In this document: one piece after another, positions 52,852 through 61,897 of the stretch
How positions within the stretch are numbered: the stretch's first letter is position 1
Layout of the letters: each line of letters begins with the position of its first letter
NCBI RefSeq assembly: GCF_937952055.1
Contig: NZ_CALFYO010000021.1
Span: forward strand, 868,001-932,000
Source of the DNA: an uncultured Piscinibacter sp.
GTDB taxonomy: Bacteria > Pseudomonadota > Gammaproteobacteria > Burkholderiales > Burkholderiaceae_C
Reading direction: 5' to 3'
DNA length: 64,000 nt
The notes under the pieces: model-generated
The model's database searches: none
What the model was told of the DNA's origin: nothing
The model's input: only the letters and a program-made list of their open reading frames with translations
Translations under genes and position numbers: made by a program

Positions 52852-53473
52852 GGTGCCAGGCCTCGCGCATCAGCCCGAGCATCTGCGCGGCGGCCAGCGC
52901 GCGGTGGCTGTGCCGGTTCTTCGTCGCGACATCGAGTTCGGCCACGCTGGCGGCCAGCGCCGGGACGTACATCAGCGGGTCGTAGCCGAAGCCGCCACTG
53001 CCGCGCGGCGCGGCGAGGATCTCGCCCTCCCAGCGGCCCACGGCGACCAGCGGCTCGGGATCGTCGGCCGAGCGAAGCGCAACCAGCGTGCTGACAAATC
53101 TCGCGCGGCGGTCGGCCACGCCGGCCAGGCGCTGCAGCAGCAGCGCGTTGTTCGCCTCGTCCTGCACGCGGCGCTGCGCTTCGCGCTCGCCCGCCGGCAA
53201 CACGGCGCTGGCGAAGTGCGCCGAGGCGACGCCGGGCGCGCCGCTCAGCGCATCGACGCACAGGCCCGAATCGTCGGCGATGGCCGCGCCGCCGGTGCCG
53301 CGCGCCGCATGCCGGGCCTTCGCCAGCGCGTTCTCGATGAAGGTGTGGTGCGGCTCCTCGGCCTCGGCGACGCCCAGCGAGCCCTGGGTGACGATGTCCA
53401 GCGGCAGGGCCGCGAACAGCGTCTTCAGCTCGGCGAGTTTCTTGGCATTGTTGGAGGCGAGCACGAGACGCAT
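52844..53473 (-). CDS. rdgB: dITP/XTP pyrophosphatase
   Basis: A 209-residue house-cleaning enzyme that hydrolyses non-canonical purine nucleotides (dITP, XTP). The N-terminus MRLVLASNNAKKLAEL is the substrate-binding loop, and AIADDSGLCVDALSGAPGV holds the catalytic metal-binding Asp residues. GGFGYDPLMYVP also belongs to the family signature. The length is normal. It starts 4 bases after the rph stop and overlaps hemW. Confidence 0.97.
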   Translation of the reverse strand: MRLVLASNNAKKLAELKTLFAALPLDIVTQGSLGVAEAEEPHHTFIENALAKARHAARGTGGAAIADDSGLCVDALSGAPGVASAHFASAVLPAGEREAQRRVQDEANNALLLQRLAGVADRRARFVSTLVALRSADDPEPLVAVGRWEGEILAAPRGSGGFGYDPLMYVPALAASVAELDVATKNRHSHRALAAAQMLGLMREAWHLG

Positions 53474-53477
53474 CGCC

Positions 53478-54206
53478 TCAGACCTCCAGCGCCGCCTTCT
53501 GCGCCAGCACCAGTTCGCGGATGCCCTTGTCGGCCAGCGCCAGCAGCTTCGCCATCTCGGCATGCGTGAACGGCACGCCTTCGGCCGTGCCCTGCACCTC
53601 GACGTAGCCGCCCTCGGCGGTCATCACCACGTTCATGTCGGTGTCGCAGGCCGCGTCCTCGACGTACTCGAGGTCGAGCAGCGGCATGCCCTCGACGATG
53701 CCCACCGACACCGCGGCGACGAAGCTGCGGATCGGCGAGGCCGGGATCTTCCCCTGCCCGAGCAGCCAGCTCACCGCATCGTGCGCGGCGACGAAGGCGC
53801 CGGTGATCGCCGCGGTGCGCGTGCCACCATCGGCCTGCAGCACGTCGCAGTCCAGCGAGATGGTGCGCTCGCCCAGCGCCTGCAGGTCGAACACGCTGCG
53901 CATCGAGCGGCCGATCAGGCGCTGGATCTCCTGCGTGCGGCCGCTCTGCTTGCCCTTGGCAGCCTCGCGGTCGCTGCGGGTGTGGGTGGCGCGCGGCAGC
54001 ATGCCGTACTCGGCGGTGACCCAGCCCTCGCCGGAGCCGCGCTTGTGCGGCGGCACCTTCTCCTCGACCGAGGCGGTGCACAGCACCTTCGTGTCGCCGA
54101 AGGCGACGAGCACCGAGCCCTCGGCGTGGCGCGTGTAGTGGCGGGTGATGGCGACGGGCCGCAGCGCATCTGCAGCGCGGCCATGGGTGCGGAGAAAGGA
54201 AGTCAT
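53478..54206 (-). CDS. rph: Ribonuclease PH
   Basis: A 242-residue phosphorolytic 3'-5' exoribonuclease that trims tRNA precursors. The signature blocks are EGSVLVAFGDTKVLCTASVE, then AEYGMLPRATHTR (phosphate-binding Arg residues), and LQADGGTRTAAITGAFVA near the active site. DLEYVEDAACDTDMNVVM holds the catalytic Asp residues. Full length, unlike the frameshifted gene of E. coli K-12. First gene of rph-rdgB-hemW. Confidence 0.97.
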   Translation of the reverse strand: MTSFLRTHGRAADALRPVAITRHYTRHAEGSVLVAFGDTKVLCTASVEEKVPPHKRGSGEGWVTAEYGMLPRATHTRSDREAAKGKQSGRTQEIQRLIGRSMRSVFDLQALGERTISLDCDVLQADGGTRTAAITGAFVAAHDAVSWLLGQGKIPASPIRSFVAAVSVGIVEGMPLLDLEYVEDAACDTDMNVVMTAEGGYVEVQGTAEGVPFTHAEMAKLLALADKGIRELVLAQKAALEV

Positions 54207-54234
54207 GCTGCGATTGTCGCAGCGGCCGAACGGC

Positions 54235-55149
54235 TCAGCCCTTCTTCTGCGAGGAGCGGCGGATCGCCTCGTTGATCTCGCGGATCGAGCGCTCGATCTC
54301 CGCATCGTCCAGCTCGTCGGGCGCGTCGGTGCCCATCACGCTGGCCTGGATGGTCGAGGCGAACACCTCCTCGCCGAGCGACTGGGTCGAGATGCCCAGG
54401 CCGCTGTCGCTGTCCTCGGCGGCCTCCCACTCGACGGCGAGCACCGAGACGTTGTCGCTCTTCGCTCCGCCGTTGCGCAGCGCCTGCTCGACGAGCTCGG
54501 GCACGGCGTCGGAAATGGCGTTGCGCGAGAGCTGATCGGTGATCTCGGCATCCGACACGGTGCCCCACAGGCCGTCGCTGCACAGCAGCAGGCGGTCGCC
54601 GGATTGCAGCAGCAGCGGCCCGACGGTGTCGACCACCGGCTTGCCGGGGCTGCCCAGGCAGGTGAACAGCACGTTGCGGTTGAAGCGCTCGCCCATGGGC
54701 ACGACCTGGCTCATGGTCTCCTGCAGCTCGGAATAGGAGTGGTCGCGCGTGCGGGCGATCAGCTTGTCGCCGCGCACCATGTACAGCCGCGAATCGCCGC
54801 AATGCGCCCAGTAGGCCATGTTGCCCTGCAGCAGGCAGGCCACGACGGTGGTGCGCGGCGTGTCGATCAGCGCCTTCTGTGTGGCATAGCGAAGCAGCTG
54901 ATGATGGCCGGCGATGATGGCCTCGTTGAGGAAGCGCATCGGGTCGGGCAGCGTCGGCTTGGAATCGCGCTGGAACATCGCCGCCAGCGTCTGCAACGCG
55001 AGCTGCGAGGCCACTTCTCCCTCCGGATGCCCCCCCATGCCGTCGGCCAGCGCGAAGAGTCCGGCATCCCGCGTGTAGCAGTAGCCCATGCGGTCTTCGT
55101 TCTTCTCGCGGCCACCCTTGCGGCTGACCTGGTACACCGAGAAACGCAT
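54235..55149 (-). CDS. PP2C-type Ser/Thr protein phosphatase
   Basis: A 304-residue metal-dependent phosphatase. The motifs are ALADGMGGHPEGEVAS (metal-binding Asp), AHCGDSRLYMVRG, LLCSDGLWGTVSD and SDNVSVLAVEW, all characteristic of bacterial Stp-type PP2C. After the domain (to about 240) is an acidic C-terminal tail with a helix (about 285-300). It sits 13 bases downstream of the protein kinase gene, so the two should act as an opposing pair on the same targets. Confidence 0.94.
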   Translation of the reverse strand: MRFSVYQVSRKGGREKNEDRMGYCYTRDAGLFALADGMGGHPEGEVASQLALQTLAAMFQRDSKPTLPDPMRFLNEAIIAGHHQLLRYATQKALIDTPRTTVVACLLQGNMAYWAHCGDSRLYMVRGDKLIARTRDHSYSELQETMSQVVPMGERFNRNVLFTCLGSPGKPVVDTVGPLLLQSGDRLLLCSDGLWGTVSDAEITDQLSRNAISDAVPELVEQALRNGGAKSDNVSVLAVEWEAAEDSDSGLGISTQSLGEEVFASTIQASVMGTDAPDELDDAEIERSIREINEAIRRSSQKKG

Positions 55150-55162
55150 CAGGGCCTCGAAT

Positions 55163-56131
55163 TCAGGCTTTCGCGCCCGTGGTGAGATTTTCGATCTGCA
55201 ACTTCAGGCGCTCGCTGAAGCTGAGCTTGGTGTAGCGGCGCTCGGTCTCGCGGGCCAGTTCCTTCTGCAGCGCGAACACGCTCTGCGGTCGCGACAACGG
55301 ATCGAGCGACATGCACCACTCCGTCACCTCGATCAGGTTGTCGGAATATACGTTGCGCAGGCGCGAGAGGCTGAGCGCCAGGCGGTCCTTCTCGATGCGC
55401 TGCGGCGCGTCGTTGGGCGGGTAGCCCTGCATGCAGGCGTAGATGCAGGCGCCGATCGCGTAGATGTCGGTCCAGGGGCCGAGCGTGCCGTCGCGGCGGT
55501 ACATCTCCGGCGCCGCGAAGCCGGGCGTGTACATCGGGCGGATGAAGTTGCCTTCCTTGCTCAGCACCTCGCGCGCCGCGCCGAAGTCCAGCAGCACCGC
55601 CTTGTTGTCGTTGGTGATGAAGATGTTCGCCGGCTTGATGTCGAGGTGCAGCATCTTGTGCTGGTGCACGATGCGCAGGCCGCGCAGGATCTCGTCGAAC
55701 AGCGAGCGGATGGTCGACTCGCGAAAGACCTTGTCACGCTTGAGGTCGCGTGCCGTCACGATGAAGTCCTGCAGGGTGTCGCCCTGCAGGTAGTTCATCA
55801 CCATGTAGACGGTCTCGTTCTCGCGGAAGAAGTTGAGCACCGAGACGACGCTCGGATGACTGATCTGCGCGAGCGAGCGGCCTTCCTCGAAGAAGCTCTT
55901 CAGGCCCAGGCGGTACAGCGGCTGCTTCTCGGGCTTGACGCGCGGCGTCAGCTCGCCGGGCGAGCGTTCCGCCAGCGACGACGGCAAGTACTCCTTGAGG
56001 GCCACCAAGTGTCGATCGCTGTCTTCGGCCAGGTAGACGACGCCGAAACCACCGGCCGCCAGCTTCTTGATGACCTGATAGCCGCCCACCACCGTGCCGG
56101 ATGGCAAAGGTGCGGGTTTGGGCTTTGACAT
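55163..56131 (-). CDS. Ser/Thr protein kinase
   Basis: A 322-residue soluble kinase of the eukaryotic-like (Pkn) family. The Gly-rich loop is AAGGFGVVYLAED, the catalytic Lys46 is in VALKEY, the catalytic loop LHLDIKPANIF has Asp164, DFGAAR has Asp182, and AAPEMY matches APE. The catalytic loop is HLD instead of HRD, making it a non-RD kinase. There is no transmembrane helix or extracellular sensor. First gene of the kinase-phosphatase pair, divergent from yicC with only 29 bases between starts. Confidence 0.94.
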   Translation of the reverse strand: MSKPKPAPLPSGTVVGGYQVIKKLAAGGFGVVYLAEDSDRHLVALKEYLPSSLAERSPGELTPRVKPEKQPLYRLGLKSFFEEGRSLAQISHPSVVSVLNFFRENETVYMVMNYLQGDTLQDFIVTARDLKRDKVFRESTIRSLFDEILRGLRIVHQHKMLHLDIKPANIFITNDNKAVLLDFGAAREVLSKEGNFIRPMYTPGFAAPEMYRRDGTLGPWTDIYAIGACIYACMQGYPPNDAPQRIEKDRLALSLSRLRNVYSDNLIEVTEWCMSLDPLSRPQSVFALQKELARETERRYTKLSFSERLKLQIENLTTGAKA

Positions 56132-56160
56132 AATCGCGTTTTTCGAGGGGAAAAGGGCGA

Positions 56161-57105
56161 ATGGCAGTCTACAGCATGACCGGCTACGCCAGTGCCACGG
56201 CGGGCTCCAGCGCCCCTGGCGATGCAGCCGGAAGTGCGGAAACTGGCACGCCCCGGACCGCCTCTTCGGCCGCCGGCTCGGTATCGGTCGAGCTCCGATC
56301 GGTGAACAGCCGCTTCCTGGACCTGGTGCTGCGACTGCCGGACGAGTTCCGCGCCCTCGAACCCGCACTGCGCGACCTCGTCGGTGCCGCATTCCGCCGC
56401 GGCAAGATCGAACTGCGGCTCAATGCGCACAGCGAGTCCGACGCCGCCTGGCCGCAGCCGCAACCCGAACAGCTCAACCGGCTCGCGCGACTGGAGAGCA
56501 CGGTGCAGGGCTGGATGCCGAAGGCCCGGGGTCTGACGGTGCACGAGATCCTGCAGTGGTGCAAGAGCGGAGCCGGCGCCCAGCGCCTTGACGAGGCCGC
56601 GCTCGAAGCCGCCAAGCGCTGCATCGCCAGCCTGCGCGAGGCGCGCGCACGTGAAGGCGACAAGCTGGTCGCCATCCTGATGGAGCGCGTCAAGCGCCTG
56701 CGCGAACTTGCCGCGCAGGCCGAGCCGCTGGTGCCTGCGGTCGTGCAGCGCCAGCAGCAGCGCTTCCTCGAACGCTGGCAGGAGGCGCTCGACGCTGCCG
56801 GCGCCGGCCAGACCGTGCCGCGCGAAGCGCTTCAGGAGCGCGCCCTCAATGAAGCAGCGGCCTACGCGATCCGCATCGACGTGGCCGAGGAACTGTCACG
56901 GCTGCGCGCGCACCTCGACGAGATCGAGCGCCTGCTCAGGGCCGGCGGCGAGGTCGGCAAGCGGCTCGACTTCCTCATCCAGGAACTGCTGCGCGAGGCG
57001 AACACGCTGGCCTCCAAGGCGGCCTCGCTCGAGCTGACCAACGTGTCGGTGGAGATGAAGGTCGCCATCGAACAATTGCGCGAGCAGGTGCAGAACATCG
57101 AATAG
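56161..57105 (+). CDS. yicC: YicC/YloC family endoribonuclease
   Basis: A 314-residue protein of the YicC family (RNA endonuclease involved in small-RNA turnover in E. coli). MTGYA at the start, SVELRSVNSRFLDLVLRLP and the C-terminal GKRLDFLIQELLREANTLASK block are diagnostic. Between MTGYASA and the first conserved strand lies a 28-residue Ala/Ser/Gly-rich insert not found in enteric YicC. Divergent from the kinase gene. YicC and gmk are often linked; here gmk is 3.8 kb downstream. Confidence 0.95.
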   Translation: MAVYSMTGYASATAGSSAPGDAAGSAETGTPRTASSAAGSVSVELRSVNSRFLDLVLRLPDEFRALEPALRDLVGAAFRRGKIELRLNAHSESDAAWPQPQPEQLNRLARLESTVQGWMPKARGLTVHEILQWCKSGAGAQRLDEAALEAAKRCIASLREARAREGDKLVAILMERVKRLRELAAQAEPLVPAVVQRQQQRFLERWQEALDAAGAGQTVPREALQERALNEAAAYAIRIDVAEELSRLRAHLDEIERLLRAGGEVGKRLDFLIQELLREANTLASKAASLELTNVSVEMKVAIEQLREQVQNIE

Positions 57106-57372
57106 GGTTCCACGGGGTCGCATCGGGTCGCCGGAAGCAAGCCGACCGTTGCCCGGTCAGGGCAACGGGTCCCGGTCCGCTTCAGGACGTCGCAGCGAAC
57201 CGCGCTGCAATCGGTTCAAGCCGACGCTGTGACGACGCCGACAGGGACCGTGGGCGACTGCAGGAAGGTCGCAGCGCCATTTGCAGGGGCCCGCGCAGCG
57301 CCACCACGCAGCGGGATCACGGCGATGCTGCAACTGGCCGGCGGGCTTGCCCACGCCTTTCTGCCACGCGCC

Positions 57373-58239
57373 TCAGAAGACCCCTGTGAGGTGCACCAGG
57401 AGGCCGGAATAGCCCATGCGCAACCGGCCGTTGAACGCCTCGCGCGACACGTCAACCTTGGTGGAGAAACGGTTGTAGCCGGCGCCGACGCCAAAGTGCC
57501 GGTTGTACATCCACGTTGCGCCGAGGCGCAGGTCGGACACGGTACCGTCGTATCCGTTCACCCTCACCTTGAAGAATTGTCCCTGCGCATCGACCACCCA
57601 GCTTGGCGATACGACCCAGGCCGCGCGCAGGCCGATCACCGGCAGCGGCGCCGACAAGTCACTGGCCGTCGTCGCCAGCGCAGCCTGACCGACGTTGCCA
57701 TCCGCATCGGTCACTGTCGCCTCACCCGACAGGCCCAGATGAATCTTCGTGAGGTGAATGCCCAAGCTGCCGGCCAACTCGAATCCCGGCCGATGAATGA
57801 ATCCGTACTCGTAGGCCAGTTCGCCGATGGTCAGCCTGCTCTGCAATTCGGTCCGTCCGCCCACCTGGAAGGTGTAGTCGCCCCATTGCACCTGCTCATC
57901 TAGCACGCGCGAGGAAGTGCGGGTGTCGTCGAAGTACAGCAGGCGCAAGTGATGCTGTCGCGTAATGCGCCAGAGCGCATCGGCCCGCACGCGCGTGGCG
58001 TTGCCGTCGCCGCCAAAGGTCTCGTCGAAATCCACATCGGGGTTGACCGTCGACCGTCCGTTGAGCCGTGCATTGAGATCCGTGCTCAGGACGAAGGCTC
58101 CGACGTTGAGCACGACGTCAGCGTCCAGCAGTGACTGAGCCGGAGCGGGCGACTGTGCCAGCGCGGGTTGGAACGGACCGACCGACGCCAGCAAGGCCGC
58201 GGCCAGCGATGAAGGACGGATCAAGGGCGGCTTGCACAT
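57373..58239 (-). CDS. Outer-membrane beta-barrel protein
   Basis: A 288-residue exported protein. The signal peptide (1-29, ending ALA|Q) is followed by regularly alternating amphipathic strands (LRLLYFDDTRTSSRVL; YTFQVGGRTELQSRLTIGEL; GVGAGYNRFSTKVDVS), consistent with a small barrel of 8-12 strands. The last residues LLVHLTGVF end in the Phe typical of BamA-inserted proteins. No specific family is identified. AGGAAA is upstream of ATG 58239. It stands alone; 267 bases to yicC on its left hold nothing recognisable. Confidence 0.78.
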   Translation of the reverse strand: MCKPPLIRPSSLAAALLASVGPFQPALAQSPAPAQSLLDADVVLNVGAFVLSTDLNARLNGRSTVNPDVDFDETFGGDGNATRVRADALWRITRQHHLRLLYFDDTRTSSRVLDEQVQWGDYTFQVGGRTELQSRLTIGELAYEYGFIHRPGFELAGSLGIHLTKIHLGLSGEATVTDADGNVGQAALATTASDLSAPLPVIGLRAAWVVSPSWVVDAQGQFFKVRVNGYDGTVSDLRLGATWMYNRHFGVGAGYNRFSTKVDVSREAFNGRLRMGYSGLLVHLTGVF

Positions 58240-59317
58240 GGAATGTTTCCTAGCCTGACATGGCTGAGCTTGTGCTGGACGACGGTGCCCTTCTTGCCCA
58301 TGGACCGACAGCACAGCCGCGCCCCGGCGCCCGGAATGCGCCGGTCGTTCCACTCGATCGAACGAAAGAGCCATTCACTCCCGCGAGGATTGCAGGCGCG
58401 CGATCCCACCGCCTGCCCCAGGAGACCGAAAGCGGGCCGGCTATCGGGGGTCCCCGTCGAACAGACATCTGCATCGCACGTCGGTCAGGACCATCTCGCA
58501 CTCTGTTTGCCGCTGCAGCGGCCCTGTTCGGTGTTCAGGAAAGACACCCTTCGACCAAAAGGCCCACGACCTTTTACCGCACCTGCAGGGTCCAGTCGAT
58601 CGGACTTTGTCCCTCCCCCGAGAGCCTGTGGCTTGATGGAGATGGATCCGGCAGTCGGCGCCAAATGCTTGGCCGAGCGACCGGCTCGGCGCGACCGCGC
58701 GGCGGAGATGCTTCCTCCAGTTCTCCCAGTCGAGGACGAGCGCCAGATCGCAGGTGACGAACGGCTCCGGGCTGCCCTTGGGCACGTGGTACAGGTCGAG
58801 CGCGGTGTTGTTCACCTCGGCGCAACCCTGTCTGTAGCTCAGGTTGGCCTGACGGACCAGGGCTGGGGCAGGGGTGGCTCCGCCTTCGTGGGACCTGGCA
58901 CGCAAGCCACTGGCCCTGAGGACCGCCTGCGTCGTTCTCGACTCGTTGCGCGGCGCCGAGTCGACGATCTCTTTCGGGGTGTCCACCAGCCCGCGCCCCC
59001 GATGCAGATCGGCCACGTGCGTGAACTTGGGGCCGACACCTCCCACTGCGTCGCGGCCATCTGCCACATCACGCGCGACAGGTGAGGTTCGTTGTGGGGG
59101 AATCGGCGCAACGCAACCAGGATGCAGAGACACGACAGGCATTCAGCTTCGTGCTTGAAATGCAGGTGCAGCACATCGAGTGAGGCCTTGCGGAGGGCGC
59201 TCGAGCGGCGCGGACCGAGTGCATGGGAGTATCCCCGCACATCCAGCGGGATGCAGTCGTGCCTATGATCGCGCAGCCCGGCTGTGCCGCGATCGACACG
59301 ACAACACCAAGGACTCG
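58240..59317. other. 1.1-kb stretch with decayed coding remnants, no intact gene
   Basis: On the minus strand (about 59110 down to 58600) the frame gives natural-looking protein such as FTHVADLHRGRGLVDTPKEI and NLSYRQGCAEVNNTALDLYH, then FVTCDLALVLDWENWRKHL. The preceding part (HNEPHLSRVMWQMAATQWEV) is in another frame, so a gene with at least one frameshift seems to have existed here. I could not assign a family. The part nearest gshA probably holds its promoter (CTATGAT at about 59255). No repeat or RNA gene is seen. Confidence 0.45.
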
Positions 59318-60856
59318 ATGGGATCCCACGCCCACCTCATCGCCCAGCGCGTCGCCGCGCTGCCTGCGGGCGCACTGACCGGACTGAAGCGCGGCATCGA
59401 GAAGGAGAGCCTGCGCGTCAACGGCGATGGCTCGCTCGCCCTCACGCCGCATCCGGCCGCCCTCGGCTCGGCCCTGACGCACCCGCACATCACCACCGAC
59501 TTCAGCGAGTCGCAGCTCGAGCTGATCACCGGTGTGCACCGGGACATCACCGGCTGCCTGGCCGAACTGCGGCAGATCCATGCCGCCGTGGCGCGTGCCA
59601 TCGGCGACGAGCTGCTCTGGGTGTCGAGCATGCCCTGCGGCCTGCCGCCGGACGAGACGATTCCCATCGGCCGCTACGGCAGCTCCAACATCGGCCGCGC
59701 CAAGAGCGTCTACCGCATGGGCCTGGGCCACCGCTATGGCCGGCGCATGCAGACCATCTCCGGCATCCACTACAACTGGTCGATGCCGGGGCTGTCCAGC
59801 GAAGACTACTTCGCTCTGATCCGCAACTTCAGGCGCCATGTCTTCCTGCTGATGCTGCTGTTCGGCGCCTCGCCGGCGTTGTGCTCGAGCTTCGTGGCCG
59901 GCCGGCCGCACGCGCTGCAGCGCCTGGCCGGCAGCACGCTCGGGCTGCCCCACGCCACCTCGCTGCGCATGGGCCGCCTGGGATACCAGAGTGATGCGCA
60001 GGCCACGCTGGCCGTCAGCTACAACAGCCTGGACAGCTATGCCGATTCGCTGCACGGCGCGCTGACGCAGGCCCATCCGGCCTACGAGGCGGTCGGCGTG
60101 CACAACCCGGGCGGCGAGTACAACCAACTTGCCACGACCCTGCTGCAGATCGAGAACGAGTTCTACAGCACGATCCGCCCCAAGCGCGTCATTCAGCCCG
60201 GCGAACGGCCGCTGCATGCGCTGCGCTCGCGCGGAGTCGAATACATCGAGGTACGCTGCCTCGATCTCGACCCGTTCGAGACGCTCGGCATCGGAGCGTC
60301 GACGATCGCGTTCCTGGACGTGTTCCTGTTGCACTGCCTGACAACGCCGAGCGCCGACGACACGCCGGACGAAGTGGCTGTCCTGGCGCGCAACCAGGAG
60401 CGCACCGCGGCGTTCGGCCGCGAGCCCGGCCTGAGGCTGGAGCGCGGCGGCGGCGAGATCGTGCTGGCCGAATGGGCGGCCGAACTCCTCGAGGAGTGTG
60501 CGCCAATCGCCAGTGCGCTCGACGAGGCCCGCGGCGGTTCGCGCCACTGCGACGCCGTGGCGGCGGCTGGCGCGGCCCTGCGCGACACCCGCTTGCTGCC
60601 CTCGGCGCGCGTGCTCGACACCATGGCGCGCGACTTCGACGGCTCCTACATCCAGTTCGTCCGCGCGCGTTCCGCCGCGGTGAAGCGCGAGCTGCTGGCC
60701 GAGCCGTGGCCGACGCAGGTCCATGCGCGCTACCGCGCGATGGCGGCCGCGTCGCTCGAAGCCCAGAAGGCGGCTGAGTCAGCGGACCGCATGCCGTTCG
60801 AGGAATTCCGCCAACGCTACCTCGATCCTGCGCAGCTCTCGCCCTCGGCGGGCTGA
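59318..60856 (+). CDS. gshA: Glutamate-cysteine ligase (E. coli type)
   Basis: A 512-residue cytoplasmic enzyme of glutathione synthesis (first, ATP-dependent step). LTGLKRGIEKESLRVN holds metal-binding Glu residues; ISGIHYNWSMP, LRMGRLGYQSDAQ and RGVEYIEVRCLDLDPFE are typical of the GshA type 1 family. AAGGA lies 5 bases before ATG 59318; a longer in-frame extension upstream is not protein-like. It is preceded by the decayed region and followed after 54 bases by gmk. Confidence 0.97.
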   Translation: MGSHAHLIAQRVAALPAGALTGLKRGIEKESLRVNGDGSLALTPHPAALGSALTHPHITTDFSESQLELITGVHRDITGCLAELRQIHAAVARAIGDELLWVSSMPCGLPPDETIPIGRYGSSNIGRAKSVYRMGLGHRYGRRMQTISGIHYNWSMPGLSSEDYFALIRNFRRHVFLLMLLFGASPALCSSFVAGRPHALQRLAGSTLGLPHATSLRMGRLGYQSDAQATLAVSYNSLDSYADSLHGALTQAHPAYEAVGVHNPGGEYNQLATTLLQIENEFYSTIRPKRVIQPGERPLHALRSRGVEYIEVRCLDLDPFETLGIGASTIAFLDVFLLHCLTTPSADDTPDEVAVLARNQERTAAFGREPGLRLERGGGEIVLAEWAAELLEECAPIASALDEARGGSRHCDAVAAAGAALRDTRLLPSARVLDTMARDFDGSYIQFVRARSAAVKRELLAEPWPTQVHARYRAMAAASLEAQKAAESADRMPFEEFRQRYLDPAQLSPSAG

Positions 60857-60910
60857 ACCGGCGGCCGGCTGCGGCGATACTTCGGGCTGCCCCTGAACTG
60901 CGAGCGCGCC

Positions 60911-61531
60911 ATGGACTACCCCGGCAACCTCTTCGTCGTCGCCGCCCCCAGCGGGGCGGGCAAGTCCAGCCTGGTCAAGGCTCTGCTCGAGCTCGACTCG
61001 CACCTCGCCGTGTCGGTATCGCACACCACGCGCGCGCCGCGTGGCCAGGAGCAGCAGGGACGCGAGTACCACTTCATCAGCGAACCGGAGTTCCGCGCCA
61101 AGATCGCCGCGGGTGACTTCTTCGAGTGGGCCGAGGTGCACGGCAACCTCTACGGCACCTCGCGCGAGGCGATCGAGTCGCGCATCGCCGGCGGCCAGGA
61201 CGTGGTGCTGGAGATCGACTGGCAGGGTGCGCTGCAGATCAAGAAGCTGTTCCCCTACGCCGTGCTGATCTTCATCCTGCCGCCGAGCTGGGAGGAACTG
61301 CGCCAGCGACTGATGCGCCGCGGCGAGGACGGCGCCGAGGTGATCGACACGCGCATGGCCAATGCCCGCGTGGAGGTGGCGCAGGCCCGGCACTTCGACT
61401 TCGTTATAATCAACGCCCTGTTCGAGACGGCGCTGTTCGATCTGAAGACCGTCGTCCACTCGCAGCGTCTCAAGTACGCTGCCCAGCGCCGCAACAAGTC
61501 CCAGGTCTTCGCCGCGCTGAACCTGATCTGA
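60911..61531 (+). CDS. gmk: Guanylate kinase
   Basis: A 206-residue enzyme converting GMP to GDP. The P-loop is APSGAGKSSLVKALLE and the GMP-binding segment is SHTTRAPRGQEQQGREYHF. FEWAEVHGNLYGTS and the EIDWQGALQI block complete the family pattern. Length as in E. coli (207). It forms the classic gmk-rpoZ-spoT run with the next two genes, linking guanine-nucleotide supply to (p)ppGpp metabolism. Confidence 0.98.
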   Translation: MDYPGNLFVVAAPSGAGKSSLVKALLELDSHLAVSVSHTTRAPRGQEQQGREYHFISEPEFRAKIAAGDFFEWAEVHGNLYGTSREAIESRIAGGQDVVLEIDWQGALQIKKLFPYAVLIFILPPSWEELRQRLMRRGEDGAEVIDTRMANARVEVAQARHFDFVIINALFETALFDLKTVVHSQRLKYAAQRRNKSQVFAALNLI

Positions 61532-61557
61532 GTGTCGATTTCCCCCGGAGCACCCGC

Positions 61558-61761
61558 ATGGCCCGCATCACCGTCGAAGACTGCCTGCAGAAGATTCCCA
61601 ATCGCTTCCAGCTCGTGCTGGCGGCGACCTACCGCGCGCGCATGCTCAGCCAGGGCCACGCCCCGAAGATCGAGACGAAGAACAAGCCCGGCGTGACCGC
61701 GCTGCGCGAGATCGCCGCCGGCGAAGTCGGCCTGGAGATGCTGCGCAAGGTCCCCGTCTGA
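61558..61761 (+). CDS. rpoZ: RNA polymerase omega subunit
   Basis: A 67-residue protein. MARITVEDCLQKIPNRFQLV is the canonical omega N-terminus, which binds the beta' subunit and forms part of a ppGpp site. Betaproteobacterial omega is shorter than that of E. coli (91), as here. CCGGAG precedes the ATG. It sits between gmk and spoT. Confidence 0.98.
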   Translation: MARITVEDCLQKIPNRFQLVLAATYRARMLSQGHAPKIETKNKPGVTALREIAAGEVGLEMLRKVPV

Positions 61762-61897
61762 CGGAGCCCCCGGCGGCACGAAGGCGTGCTGCCACCCGCC
61801 AGGCGGGTGCTCGGCCGACGGGGTGCGCCCCGGCGCTCGGCTGAGCCTTCTCGGACTTCTCCCGGCAGGCCCTGTCCCGGCCTGCTAAATTCGCGGC

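Noticed and set aside
61772..61792. Hairpin after rpoZ as a terminator
   Set aside because: The imperfect stem has no T-run, and the gmk-rpoZ-spoT order argues for read-through.
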